Assembly (NCBI GenBank): GCA_021463865.1
Contig: JAJTXY010000010.1
Location: forward strand, 1-64,000
DNA: 64,000 nt
Reading direction: 5' to 3'
From: Anaerolineae bacterium
GTDB taxonomy: Bacteria > Chloroflexota > Anaerolineae > Aggregatilineales > J027
The notes beneath the pieces were generated by a model. It was given only the letters and a program-made list of their open reading frames with translations. It was not told the DNA's origin and ran no database searches. Made by a program: the position numbers and the translations under genes. This document shows positions 49,939 to 58,507 of the stretch, piece by piece (the first letter of the stretch is position 1; each line of letters opens with the position of its first letter).

Positions 49939-50715
49939 ATGGCAGTTTCTATCAACCTCTCCGGCAAACACTATCTCATCACAGGCGCAGCCAGTGGCAT
50001 TGGGTTGGCAACAGCCCGTCTGTTGAAGCGGCACGGCGCAAATCTCGTGCTGTGGGATTTTAATACCGAGGCACTTGAACAAACCGCCCAAGAATTGCAT
50101 TGCCATTTCAAGGTCGTGGATGTCGCGCAATCTGATGCAGTTCAAGACGGCTATACCGAAGTCATCGCACAAATGGGCAAACTGGACGGGGTCATTCATT
50201 CGGCGGGGATTTTGCGGACTGGCCCATTTGAGTCGCTGGATATTGCTACCCATCAGCGTACCGTCGAGATTGATTTATTCGGGGCAGTGGCGGTGGCCTA
50301 TGCTGCCCTGCCGTATCTCAAACAATCGCGGGGGTCGCTAATATTTTTGGGGTCGGGGTCGGCTTTTTGGGGAACAGCCGAATTCAATTCTTATGGAGCA
50401 GCTAAAGCGGGTGTCTTGAATTTGGCGCAGGCATTACGAACCGAATTAGCAGGGACAGGAGTGCATATCGGCGTAGTAAATCCGCTGTTTGTGGGGTCGC
50501 CAATGTTGGATGAAACCAATCGTCAGGCCAAATACATCCGGCGTTTTGGTATCGTTCATACTCCCGAACAAGTAGCCGAAGCGATTTTGAAAGGCTTGGA
50601 CAAGCGGCGGTTTATGATCTGGCCCAGCCCCATCCTCAAAACACGTGGCATGTATTGGGCCACCCACCATCTCCATTTTGCCGCACCATTGATTATGCGA
50701 TTGCTGTGGCGTTAA
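49939..50715 (+). CDS. short-chain dehydrogenase/reductase
   Basis: 258 residues. Cofactor motif TGAASGIGLATARLL, the NAG-like HSAGIL, catalytic Ser in FLGSGSAFWG and Y-x-x-x-K in SYGAAKAGVLNLAQ. Asp at the end of the second strand (LVLWDFNTEA) suggests NAD preference. The C-terminal 40 residues are hydrophobic and basic (AAPLIMRLLWR), as in membrane-associated 3-ketosphinganine-reductase-like SDRs. With the FAD monooxygenase 6 bp upstream it forms a two-enzyme unit; a ketone or alcohol linked to a lipid is a reasonable but unproven substrate. Confidence 0.9.
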   Translation: MAVSINLSGKHYLITGAASGIGLATARLLKRHGANLVLWDFNTEALEQTAQELHCHFKVVDVAQSDAVQDGYTEVIAQMGKLDGVIHSAGILRTGPFESLDIATHQRTVEIDLFGAVAVAYAALPYLKQSRGSLIFLGSGSAFWGTAEFNSYGAAKAGVLNLAQALRTELAGTGVHIGVVNPLFVGSPMLDETNRQAKYIRRFGIVHTPEQVAEAILKGLDKRRFMIWPSPILKTRGMYWATHHLHFAAPLIMRLLWR

Positions 50716-50794
50716 TCACCCTATATTTTGAGACTGCCCTATCGCTATAATAGCCCGGTGATTTCATATTACCTCATGGCTGAGATGTCTAGTG

Positions 50795-51553
50795 ATGCTC
50801 GAACTGCTGCAAAATCGCCTTGCATATCAATTCCATAGCCTTGACCTGTTGGAACAAGCCCTCACCCATCGTTCCTATCTAAATGAAAATCCTGAATACG
50901 CGCTGGGACATAATGAGCGCCTTGAATTTTTGGGTGACTCAGTGATCGGCTTTATCGCGGGGCATTTTCTCTTTAGCAGATTTCCAAGTTTTTCCGAAGG
51001 CTATATGACCCGTTTGCGGGCAGGTTTGGTTCGCACCGAAACCTTAGCTGAATTTGGCAAAATCCTCGAATTGGGCGAGATGCTCAAAATGGCAAAAGGA
51101 GAAGTGGATTCGGGCGGCAGGACACGGCGCTCGCTCATCTGTGATGCGTTCGAGGCGGTGATCGGCGCGATGTTCCTCGATTCTGGCGACACGGGCCTCG
51201 AAACCATCCGCAATTTTCTGATTCCGCTGTTTGAACCTGTCTTGGACGAAATGCTCCGAAATAAGACGGACACCGACGCCAAAACGTTGTTCCAAGAATG
51301 GAGTCAATCCGAACTGCATCTCACGCCCGCCTATCGGACGATTACAGGCATTGGGCCAGAACATGACCGTTCGTATGTGATCGAGGTCATGCTGAACGAT
51401 GTGCCGTTGGGTTGGGGCAATGGACGCAGCAAACAGGCCGCCGAGCAAGATGCCGCCCGCCAAGCTATGAACCTCGCCCTCTCCGGTGAAATTTACACCG
51501 TACTGGGCTTGCCCCAACCGTCTAGCGACATTGCAGACCCGCTGCCCGACTGA
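50795..51553 (+). CDS. rnc: ribonuclease III
   Basis: 252 residues from the ATG at 50795; a GTG directly before it (50792) is in frame. Catalytic domain (about 5-155) with signature HNERLEFLGDSVIGFIAGHF and a second acidic site ICDAFEAVIGAMFLDSG; double-stranded RNA-binding domain about 160-232 (DAKTLFQEWSQSELHLTP, SKQAAEQDAARQAMNLAL). Cuts double-stranded RNA, including rRNA precursors. A TATAAT at 50746-50751 lacks a well-spaced -35. The last 32 bp overlap the end of the convergent EEP gene. Confidence 0.97.
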   Translation: MLELLQNRLAYQFHSLDLLEQALTHRSYLNENPEYALGHNERLEFLGDSVIGFIAGHFLFSRFPSFSEGYMTRLRAGLVRTETLAEFGKILELGEMLKMAKGEVDSGGRTRRSLICDAFEAVIGAMFLDSGDTGLETIRNFLIPLFEPVLDEMLRNKTDTDAKTLFQEWSQSELHLTPAYRTITGIGPEHDRSYVIEVMLNDVPLGWGNGRSKQAAEQDAARQAMNLALSGEIYTVLGLPQPSSDIADPLPD

Positions 51554-53618
51554 CCTGCACCACCGACAACCGATGGTCGGAGGCCACCAAATCTTGGTCA
51601 ATCCCCACGCCTGCCGGGGTTAGATTCATCAGCCACAAATAATCAAAACGGGCCGCTACGCCGTTCACTAAAAAGACTGTATCAAGCCGTTCTTCTGCCA
51701 ATCCTACGAACGGGTCTACAAAGGTGGTGTTGGCCCATTTCTGATAGAGGGGCGAATCCATATCGTAGTTAAACGTCCCGCCCAATACAATGCGTTCGGC
51801 AAAAGCAGGGCCATGATTGGCGGCGATAATCTCCTGCATTTCTTCAGTCTGGCGATTTTGATCTTGCAGGCTGTCCGGCAGGGGCTGACCGTTGGCATCG
51901 GTGGTGCGATAGCCCAACCAAATGTTATAGACGTGGAAAGGCGCGGTATCGAGTTCCAGTTCGACATGCATCACGCCCGCCTGCGCGTTTTCGCTGGTGA
52001 GTTTTTCACCTTCCACATTTTTCAAGGGAATCCGGCTGAGAATGGCTAACCCCCGCAGCGATTCATCTTGTGGGAAATAGGCCGCTTCCATACCTAGTTC
52101 ACGTGCCAACCATTCTGCTTGATCTACCCCATAACTTGACATACGTCCAGTATCTACCTCTTGCAGCAGCACCACATCCGCACCGTTCCGCAAAATGGCT
52201 TGTTTGACCAGTTCCAAATTTTCGTCAAACAGCAGAGTGTAGCCGCTGTGGATATTGAGGCTGGCAAATCGCAGGCAGTCCACATTGTCAGGGCGGACAA
52301 CGGCAGGGGTGGCTGAAATCTGACTCCCCCCAACGGTTAGGCCAATGACCAGCAAAAAGCTCAAAAAGGATTCCCCCGTGCGACCACCCCGCCACGGAAT
52401 AACCCGTCGTTCCAAAATCAGCGGCATCGCCAAGATAATTGCCGCAAATAGAAACAGTTGCAACCCCATCTCGCGGAAGGCCCGCAGCACATCGCCCAGT
52501 TGTTGGAACGGTGCGGCAAAATCTCGCACAAAGGCATAGTCGTAGGTGAAATAATCGCCCGTGCTAAACAATCCAAACATCACCAATGACAGCAGCAGCA
52601 AAATGGGAGTCGGATTGGTCAGCGAGTCTTCATCACGTAGCAACACCATCCACCACAGGGTCAGTCCGGTGATAAATTGGGCCACCACCAACACCACAAA
52701 CGCCAATGGGCCATCAAAACGATTGCCGATAACCAGCAAAAAGCCCAACAGCAGTGCCCAAATCCATCCGCGCCACGTCCCATCAAACGAGCCTAAAAAA
52801 TTACGGGCTTGGTCACGGATAAATGGAATCAGGGGAGCAGCGGTGGCGAGTAACATCCAAGGAACGGCGGTGGCATAACTGACTTCTGACCACCGGGCCA
52901 CAGCATTCGCTAAACCAAGCAGGGTCAGTTCCAGAAACATAAAACTACCAAAGGCCAAACTGCCCCACCCCGTCAGCCGTCCGCGCTTTTCGGGTTCATA
53001 ACCGGGCAGGCGAGTGACTTCAATTTCGATGAAGGTGGTGTATCCACTCAGGAGCAGCATCCCTACCGCTGCTCCCAAATAAAGCGCCTCCATCGTGACG
53101 TTCTGCCCAAAGATGGCGATTTCAAAATCGGGCAACCAAGTCACATCACGGCTATCATAGGCAGCGCGGATAAGTTGGTCGAGCGTAAAGCCAATCAGTA
53201 GCATGGAAGGGAAATGCGCAGGACGGCGAATGATAATCAGTGCTAGATACAACACGCCAGCCCCTACCACCAACGCGGCGGCTAGCGGAGCCGAATCGGG
53301 AACTTGCAATGCTAAACTGCGCCCCACTACACAAAAGGCTACCGCTAAGGGAATGCTCCAGCGGGTACGGGCCAGAATTAATGCCAACAATGGGGAAAGC
53401 AGGGCAATCCCCACCGCCGCAATCTCCCGTTGCACTTCAGCCGGGGTGATATATCCCGGCAAATCACGCAGGGGACTGGTGTTGGCAACCCTGCCCACCA
53501 AGTCGGCACTACTGACATGGGCATACAGCGTTCCATACAAAAAGCGAATAGCCTGAATGAGAAAGAGTCCGATAACGCCCGCTTCTACCGAGCGCAAAAA
53601 GTCTCGTCGGAGGTGCAT
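51522..53618 (-). CDS. polytopic membrane protein fused to EEP-type phosphatase/nuclease
   Basis: 698 residues. The first 430 hold around twelve hydrophobic helices; the C-terminal 260 form an endonuclease/exonuclease/phosphatase fold: LRFASLNIHSG (Asn), ADVVLLQEVDTGR (metal-binding Glu), LAILSRIPLKN, IVLGGTFNYD where the usual motif is GDFN, and the catalytic His in LVASDHRLSVVQV. EEP enzymes cut phosphoesters of DNA, RNA or lipids; joined to a membrane part, a lipid or inositol phosphate substrate is more plausible. The D of the GDFN motif is replaced by G-T, so the metal site may be altered. Its 3' end overlaps rnc by 32 bp. Confidence 0.88.
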   Translation of the reverse strand: MHLRRDFLRSVEAGVIGLFLIQAIRFLYGTLYAHVSSADLVGRVANTSPLRDLPGYITPAEVQREIAAVGIALLSPLLALILARTRWSIPLAVAFCVVGRSLALQVPDSAPLAAALVVGAGVLYLALIIIRRPAHFPSMLLIGFTLDQLIRAAYDSRDVTWLPDFEIAIFGQNVTMEALYLGAAVGMLLLSGYTTFIEIEVTRLPGYEPEKRGRLTGWGSLAFGSFMFLELTLLGLANAVARWSEVSYATAVPWMLLATAAPLIPFIRDQARNFLGSFDGTWRGWIWALLLGFLLVIGNRFDGPLAFVVLVVAQFITGLTLWWMVLLRDEDSLTNPTPILLLLSLVMFGLFSTGDYFTYDYAFVRDFAAPFQQLGDVLRAFREMGLQLFLFAAIILAMPLILERRVIPWRGGRTGESFLSFLLVIGLTVGGSQISATPAVVRPDNVDCLRFASLNIHSGYTLLFDENLELVKQAILRNGADVVLLQEVDTGRMSSYGVDQAEWLARELGMEAAYFPQDESLRGLAILSRIPLKNVEGEKLTSENAQAGVMHVELELDTAPFHVYNIWLGYRTTDANGQPLPDSLQDQNRQTEEMQEIIAANHGPAFAERIVLGGTFNYDMDSPLYQKWANTTFVDPFVGLAEERLDTVFLVNGVAARFDYLWLMNLTPAGVGIDQDLVASDHRLSVVQVSRAAGLQCR

Positions 53619-53738
53619 GAATTTTGTTCTCTATTTTGGTGACCAATATTCAAAATCTACCCGTAGGCACAAATCCCTGATTTTACGCACTCTGACGCAG
53701 AACGCCAGTTCAATTTGCAGAGATGGGTTTTCTTTCCA

Positions 53739-53767
53739 TTGATACGCCGCTTGGATAGGGTTATAAT
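53739..53767 (+). promoter_or_regulatory. sigma70-type promoter of the S1-domain gene
   Basis: TTGATA (53739-53744), a 17-nt spacer and a perfect TATAAT (53762-53767), 55 bp before the gene. Confidence 0.8.
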
Positions 53768-53822
53768 CGCCTGTCGGTCTGCGGACTAAAACGGAAGCGT
53801 ATCGCGTTAAGGAGCAATTATC

Positions 53823-54629
53823 ATGAGCGATGCAACAATGGACACCATGAACGCGGCAGAAAATGCCGAACTCAACAATCCAGTAGTCGAAGATGCAGCG
53901 GCGGCAGAAGTCGCCCCGACCACCCCGGCAGCCCCGGTCAATGGTCGTTCTCTGAGCATCGCCGATTTGAAGCCCAAGATGGAACTCAAGGGCAAGGTTG
54001 TGAAAACTGAACTATATGGCGCCTTTATAGATATTGGCGTCGGTAAGCCTGCCCTATTGCATATTTCCCAGTTGACCGAACGGCAGCGCGTCAACAATGT
54101 GACCGATGTGGTCAAAGAAGGCGACGGTATCACGGTTTATGTCCTCGACATTGACCACACCCAAGAGCGGGTCAGCCTCACCCTCATTAGACCTCCCGCT
54201 TTTACATGGAACGAACTCAAAATTGGCGAGATCGTCAACGGCAAGGTCATCCGTGTCGAAAGCTATGGTGCCTTTGTAGATATTGGTGCGGAGCGCCCCG
54301 GCCTCGTTCATATTTCAGAAATGTCAGACGACTTTGTGGGGTCAGCCGAATCAGTTGTGAAGCCCGATCAAGAAGTGCAGGTCAAGATAATCGGCCTCGA
54401 TAAACGCAAGAAACAAATTGACCTCAGCATCCGTGCCGCCGAAATTTCAATGGCCCGCGTTGAGCAAGACGAAGATGATGGCGAAGAACTGACGGCGATG
54501 GCCGCCGCACTGCGTAAAGCAATGGGTGGCAGCAGTCTCGACAAAGACAACAAGCGCCGTAAGAAAGAAAAAGCCAACAGTATGCAGGATGAGATCTTGA
54601 GCCGCACCCTGCAAAATCAGCGCCGCTAA
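53823..54629 (+). CDS. two-S1-domain RNA-binding protein
   Basis: 268 residues; AAGGAG lies 8 nt before the ATG. An Ala/acid-rich N-terminal 40 residues, then two S1 OB-fold domains: MELKGKVVKTELYGAFIDIG with LLHISQLTE (about 55-125) and IVNGKVIRVESYGAFVDIG with GLVHISEM (about 135-205). The C-terminal end is charged and ends in KKEKANSMQDEIL. Ribosomal protein S1 has four to six repeats in most bacteria; this short form resembles the S1-like proteins of Chloroflexota and Gram-positives, which may help translation initiation or RNA decay. It has a strong promoter and terminator of its own. Confidence 0.9.
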   Translation: MSDATMDTMNAAENAELNNPVVEDAAAAEVAPTTPAAPVNGRSLSIADLKPKMELKGKVVKTELYGAFIDIGVGKPALLHISQLTERQRVNNVTDVVKEGDGITVYVLDIDHTQERVSLTLIRPPAFTWNELKIGEIVNGKVIRVESYGAFVDIGAERPGLVHISEMSDDFVGSAESVVKPDQEVQVKIIGLDKRKKQIDLSIRAAEISMARVEQDEDDGEELTAMAAALRKAMGGSSLDKDNKRRKKEKANSMQDEILSRTLQNQRR

Positions 54630-54646
54630 TCAGATTCAAAAACAAA

Positions 54647-54675
54647 AGGGGCGACTTGATCTTCCCACCGCCCCT
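54647..54675. terminator. bidirectional hairpin between S1-domain gene and VKOR gene
   Basis: aggggcg (54647-54653) pairs with cgcccct (54669-54675). On the minus strand TTTTGTTTTTG follows, a strong terminator for the VKOR gene; on the plus strand the T-run is weak. Confidence 0.75.
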
Positions 54676-54693
54676 CTTAAATCTTATTCCTCG

Positions 54694-55233
54694 CTATTCG
54701 GTGGCTAATTCCTCGTCGTTCTCAAATTCATCATCACTGAACGAATTCATAACCCGTGTCAGGGACAGGACAAACAACCCGACCATCAACAGCGCCGAGG
54801 CCACACACCACGGGCACCATTTTTCCAGCACAAACGCTTCGATATAGGTTAAATACGCCGAATAAACCACCCCAAACAAGGTCATAGCAAACAACAGCAC
54901 ACGGCTATACTCTTGCACGAGGCTGACCCGCCGTTCGAACAGGAGTATGGCTAGCATCGTGCCATAAGCCGCCAACCCGATAAACGCAACCGGAATCCCC
55001 AGCATCTCAGAATAGGCACTTGTCTGCACCGAATTACAGTCAAACGTACTGGTTTTGACACAGACGGCCTCTTTGTCGGCGACCTTGACATAGGTCAAAT
55101 AGAGACCGATACCTATACCTACAAGCGTCATCAGAATCGCAATCCAATACAGATGAGTTTGCGATTTCTGGTGGGAGTCGGCTACCAAAGCCGTAGATTG
55201 CGACGATGCCGAAGTTGAAATATTTGTAGCCAT
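54694..55233 (-). CDS. vitamin K epoxide reductase family protein (VKOR)
   Basis: 179 residues with four to five membrane helices. The cysteine layout is that of bacterial VKOR: loop cysteines Cys 58 and Cys 66 (VCVKTSTFDCNSV), a conserved serine-containing turn, then the C-P-W-C redox pair (Cys 140, Cys 143) at the membrane surface. It oxidises DsbA-like proteins and passes electrons to quinone, replacing DsbB. The matching DsbA-type protein is encoded at 40399-41295. The C-terminal tail is acidic and no thioredoxin domain is fused. It lies 32 bp downstream of moeA on the same strand. Confidence 0.93.
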   Translation of the reverse strand: MATNISTSASSQSTALVADSHQKSQTHLYWIAILMTLVGIGIGLYLTYVKVADKEAVCVKTSTFDCNSVQTSAYSEMLGIPVAFIGLAAYGTMLAILLFERRVSLVQEYSRVLLFAMTLFGVVYSAYLTYIEAFVLEKWCPWCVASALLMVGLFVLSLTRVMNSFSDDEFENDEELATE

Positions 55234-55265
55234 ACGAGTTTTACCTAGTGTTCCTTTCCAATGAA

Positions 55266-56495
55266 TTAATCCTCGAACCTAAAAGGTCGTACCGCGAGAC
55301 GATCCCCCATCTTCACCTCGCGCACGCCCTCTGGAATAATCAACAAACCATCGGCTTTGACCATTGATGAAATAACCCCGCTGCTCTGGTTGCCCGTGCT
55401 GTAGGCCACCAAATCACCATTTTCGCGGGTCAGACGCACCCGTGCAAACGTCATACGCCCGTCACTGGTCATCGCCTCCCCCATTGTAGCCATCCGTGTC
55501 GGCATTTCCACTGACAAACCTAACATTTTGCGAATGACAGGGCGAGCAAATACATCAAATGTCACCATCGCCGAAACCGGATTACCGGGCAGGCCAAGAA
55601 AACAGATGCCTTGAATTTGGCCGAAGGTGAGCGGTTTGCCGGGGCGTAGATTGACCTTCCAAAATTCGACTGACCCCATTTCATCCAGCACGGTTTTGAC
55701 AACATCAAACGCCCCTACCGACACTCCTGCCGAACTCAAAATCAGATTCGCCCCCTGTTCAACGGCGAGGGTCAATTTTTCACGCACGGATTCGGCGGTA
55801 TCACGTGCAATACCTAGCAGGAGCGGTTCACCACCTGCTTCAGCGATGAGGGCTGGCAGAAAATAGCTATTCATATCGCGGATTTTACCGGGGGTAAGTG
55901 GTTCATGGGGCAACACCAACTCATCTCCATTGGAAATCACCGCCACTTTGGGCCGTGCCATTACTGCCACCTGCGAGACACCTAATCCCGCCAGCACACC
56001 CAAATCAGCAGGCCGTAACACCTGCCCTTTCTCTAAAACCGTTTCGCCACGTTTGATGTCCTCACCAATAGGCCGCACATAGTCGCCCTGTTTGACCCTT
56101 TGCACTACTTTTATTGAAGCAGGCATCTCTGGCGACATTCGGCTCTGATCGGTTTGCTCGACAGGCACAACCGCATCTGCCCCCGCCGGCATTGGCGCAC
56201 CTGTCATGATTCTGGCGGCTTGTCCATGCCTAACCGTCATATGGGGTGCTTTGCCCGCCGGAATATCTTCAATAACATGCAACGTCACTGGATTGGATGA
56301 GCTACTCCCTGCAACGTCGGTAGCAATTACAGCGAAACCATCCATTGAGCTATTATCAAAGGGCGGCAGGTCATAGCTTGCCTGCACATCTACCCCCAGA
56401 ACTCGGCCTAATGCCTCATGCAAACCAATAGTTTCGGTATGAAGTGGCTGCACAGTGGCTAGGATACGGCGTAAGGCTTCTTCGACAGCTAACAT
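55266..56495 (-). CDS. moeA: molybdopterin molybdenumtransferase MoeA
   Basis: 409 residues from ATG 56495, 7 nt after GAGGA; another ATG two codons upstream (56499-56501) sits too near that site. Domain landmarks: LAVEEALRRILATVQPLHTE, DLPPFDNSSMDGFAV (substrate loop), RIMTGAPMPAGADAVVPVEQ, LSSAGVSVGAFDVVKTVL, GLPGNPVSAMVTFDVFARPV, and the C-terminal beta domain. MoeA inserts molybdate into adenylated molybdopterin to finish the molybdenum cofactor. No other moa/mog gene is in the window. The usual SGGVSxG reads SAGVSVG, a minor change seen in many homologues. Confidence 0.96.
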   Translation of the reverse strand: MLAVEEALRRILATVQPLHTETIGLHEALGRVLGVDVQASYDLPPFDNSSMDGFAVIATDVAGSSSSNPVTLHVIEDIPAGKAPHMTVRHGQAARIMTGAPMPAGADAVVPVEQTDQSRMSPEMPASIKVVQRVKQGDYVRPIGEDIKRGETVLEKGQVLRPADLGVLAGLGVSQVAVMARPKVAVISNGDELVLPHEPLTPGKIRDMNSYFLPALIAEAGGEPLLLGIARDTAESVREKLTLAVEQGANLILSSAGVSVGAFDVVKTVLDEMGSVEFWKVNLRPGKPLTFGQIQGICFLGLPGNPVSAMVTFDVFARPVIRKMLGLSVEMPTRMATMGEAMTSDGRMTFARVRLTRENGDLVAYSTGNQSSGVISSMVKADGLLIIPEGVREVKMGDRLAVRPFRFED

Positions 56496-56690
56496 AATCA
56501 TGTCCTCAATAGCGTTTTATATCTAACCTGACTATAACCCAACGCCTGCACTACGTCACCATCTGGCTTGCCGAAGTGAATTATTGCGGCGGGAAGAAAA
56601 ATTTGCGTTACAATGGAACTCAATTACACGCTTTATGCGTCGTATTCCTTAGTACGACTTGAGCCATTTCATCAACTGAGGTGTGAAAAA

Positions 56691-57350
56691 ATGTCGGAAC
56701 ATTCGGATAAACCGGTTCTGATTATCATGGAAGGCGAACGCGCTGGTCAACGCTGGACAATCGAAGGGGACACCTTTGTAGTCGGGCGTGGCGGTGAATG
56801 TGAATTAGTTTTGCCAGAACGTCAAGTATCACGGGAGCATATCCGCATTTACCGCGACGGGAACGAATATTTTCTACAGGACTTGGGCAGTAAAAACGGC
56901 ACATGGGTCAATGGGGTAGAAATCCCGAATCAGACGATTGCCCTACACGATGGCGACGAAATCTCCATTTCCAAAGTGGTGAAGATTACCTTCGTGGGCA
57001 GTGAAGCCACCGCGCCAATGGTCTTAAGCAAGATGGCAGCACAACAAGGTCGCCTGCAATTGGATCGAGATTCACGTCGTGTGTTTATCAATGAACAAGA
57101 GGTTGACCCCCCTCTCAGCCTGCCCCAATATCGGCTATTGGAACTCCTATATGATGCGGCGGGGGCGGTCAAAACCCGTGAAGAAGTGGTCTCATATGTC
57201 TGGCCCAATGCCGTTGGTGAAGGGGTCAGCGAACAAGCGATTGATGCGTTGGTGCGTCGTCTGCGTGACCGCCTCAATGAAATTGACCCCGAATATCAAT
57301 ATGTGGTAACGGTGCGTGGGCATGGCTTCCGGCTGGAAAACCCGAATTAA
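56691..57350 (+). CDS. FHA domain plus winged-helix DNA-binding regulator
   Basis: 219 residues from ATG 56691, with GAGGTG 7 nt upstream; a longer frame from 56613 is unlikely. An FHA domain (about 10-100; VVGRGGECELVLPERQVSRE and DLGSKNGTWVNG) binds phosphothreonine peptides. A C-terminal OmpR/PhoB-type winged helix follows (about 120-217; LSLPQYRLLELLYDAAGAV, AIDALVRRLRDRLNEI, YVVTVRGHGFRLE). There is no receiver domain, so control would come from Ser/Thr kinase signalling, as for EmbR-like proteins, with domain order reversed. No kinase is adjacent. It lies 21 bp before xisH but its relation to that cassette is unknown. Confidence 0.92.
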   Translation: MSEHSDKPVLIIMEGERAGQRWTIEGDTFVVGRGGECELVLPERQVSREHIRIYRDGNEYFLQDLGSKNGTWVNGVEIPNQTIALHDGDEISISKVVKITFVGSEATAPMVLSKMAAQQGRLQLDRDSRRVFINEQEVDPPLSLPQYRLLELLYDAAGAVKTREEVVSYVWPNAVGEGVSEQAIDALVRRLRDRLNEIDPEYQYVVTVRGHGFRLENPN

Positions 57351-57371
57351 AGAGAGTTTCGGTAAAACCCC

Positions 57372-57779
57372 ATGCCAGTAAAAGACTACTATCACGATGT
57401 GGTCGCCCGCGCCCTAATCAAAGATGGTTGGACAATCACCGATGAACAGGTCAAAGTCATCGTAGATGAACGTAATCTATATATTGACCTTGAAGCCACC
57501 AAAGATTCAACGGGGTTGATTATCTTGGTGGAAGTCAAAGAGTTAGATGATGTTAGGTCGCCTATCGAGGCGCTTGCAAATGCGGTAGGGAAGTATTTTC
57601 TCTATCGCACCTCCTTAGACGACAAGGGAATCAACACACCACTATACTTAGCGATGTCAGTCGCTGCCTATCACCGTATCCTTAGTGAAACAATTGGCAA
57701 ACTCGCAGTGGGTCATGGAAGGATTTCTCTATTGATATTTGACCCAGAACAAGAGGAGGTCGTCAGATGGATTCCTTGA
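57372..57779 (+). CDS. xisH: XisH family protein
   Basis: 135 residues: MPVKDYYHDVVARALIKDGW, then LYIDLEAT and ILVEVKEL, ending LIFDPEQEEVVRWIP, the layout of cyanobacterial XisH. Asp 39 and the E-x-K pair Glu 54/Lys 56 fit the core of a PD-(D/E)xK nuclease fold, which XisH proteins are known to resemble. In Anabaena, XisH and XisI are needed with the XisF recombinase to excise the fdxN element, but most copies, as here, have no XisF or element nearby, so their general role is open. The stop overlaps the xisI start by 13 bp. Confidence 0.9.
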   Translation: MPVKDYYHDVVARALIKDGWTITDEQVKVIVDERNLYIDLEATKDSTGLIILVEVKELDDVRSPIEALANAVGKYFLYRTSLDDKGINTPLYLAMSVAAYHRILSETIGKLAVGHGRISLLIFDPEQEEVVRWIP

Positions 57780-58087
57780 AAAAAACCGTTTATGAAGTCA
57801 TCGCTGGCTATACAGGGAAAGCGCTCAATGGGTATAGCTATCTAACCACAAATGAAGACCATACCTTGTTGGCAGTAGTAGACATCGAGCAACCAAAGGA
57901 GAAACGCCAACCTCACTATGCAGGAACGAGTGTCATTGTCCAAATAATAGGGGATATGGTCATCATTGACCGCGACCAAAATGATAAACTTGTCGTAGAT
58001 GCCCTCCTTCAAGCAGGCATCCCTCGCGAACAAATCATCCTTGCCTATGCAGGGGAATCCCTACAAGAAATAAGTCCCAGTAGATGA
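57767..58087 (+). CDS. xisI: XisI family protein
   Basis: 106 residues: LKKTVYEVIAGYTGKALNG, a beta-rich middle with VIVQIIGDMVIIDRDQND and the family ending LLQAGIPREQIILAYAGESL. The XisI family always travels with XisH and is of unknown biochemistry; the pair was named for fdxN-element excision in heterocyst-forming cyanobacteria. Here it starts inside the xisH frame (13-bp overlap), so equal expression is likely. The C-terminal 20 residues found in many homologues (after the fourth helix) seem shortened to SPSR. Confidence 0.88.
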   Translation: MDSLKKTVYEVIAGYTGKALNGYSYLTTNEDHTLLAVVDIEQPKEKRQPHYAGTSVIVQIIGDMVIIDRDQNDKLVVDALLQAGIPREQIILAYAGESLQEISPSR

Positions 58088-58091
58088 CAAT

Positions 58092-58496
58092 ATGAGTGAT
58101 ACTTGGCTTATCACTACCTACCCCTATGAAGAATGGGATTCCTCTTCGAATAAATTCCAGTTAGATACAGAAAGGTTTTTTGAAGCTCTTCAAAATCATT
58201 TTGAAATGAATATTATTAAACAACCCAACGAAGAGAAGGACATTTCGTGGGACTTGTATACGCTGGATCAGCAATCAATAGGTTTTTGGGGGTTAATCCT
58301 TCGAGATGGACTGGGTGTTTCGTTTCATAATCCATCGAAAGACATCTTCATAGAATTTGCACTTTGGTATCGGAAATTTGTTCCTGAAAACATACCTTTA
58401 TATCTCTGGAACTCTTTTGATCCTAAGAAAAATTTGGTTTTGACTCCACAGACCACAACTTCGGAGATTAGCGGCTTCATGGGCTACGAAGGCTAG
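58092..58496 (+). CDS. unknown 134-residue protein after xisHI
   Basis: The ATG lies 4 bp after the xisI stop. The protein starts MSDTWLITTYPYEEWDSSSN, is rich in Trp and aromatic residues (WDLYTLDQQSIGFWGLIL) and in alternating alpha/beta character, without signal peptide or membrane helix. I do not recognise a family; its size and style resemble small immunity or contact-system proteins. Codon use is clearly AT-richer than in neighbouring genes such as eno or moeA, as is much of xisI, which suggests the cassette came by transfer. Confidence 0.7.
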   Translation: MSDTWLITTYPYEEWDSSSNKFQLDTERFFEALQNHFEMNIIKQPNEEKDISWDLYTLDQQSIGFWGLILRDGLGVSFHNPSKDIFIEFALWYRKFVPENIPLYLWNSFDPKKNLVLTPQTTTSEISGFMGYEG

Positions 58497-58507
58497 AGAA
58501 TCACAAT

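Noticed and set aside
50746-50751. TATAAT as a full promoter for rnc
   Set aside because: The nearest TTGAGA is only 12 bp upstream, too near for a standard promoter.
57372-58087. An fdxN-type excisable element around xisHI
   Set aside because: No XisF-like recombinase, split host gene or direct repeat was seen on either side.
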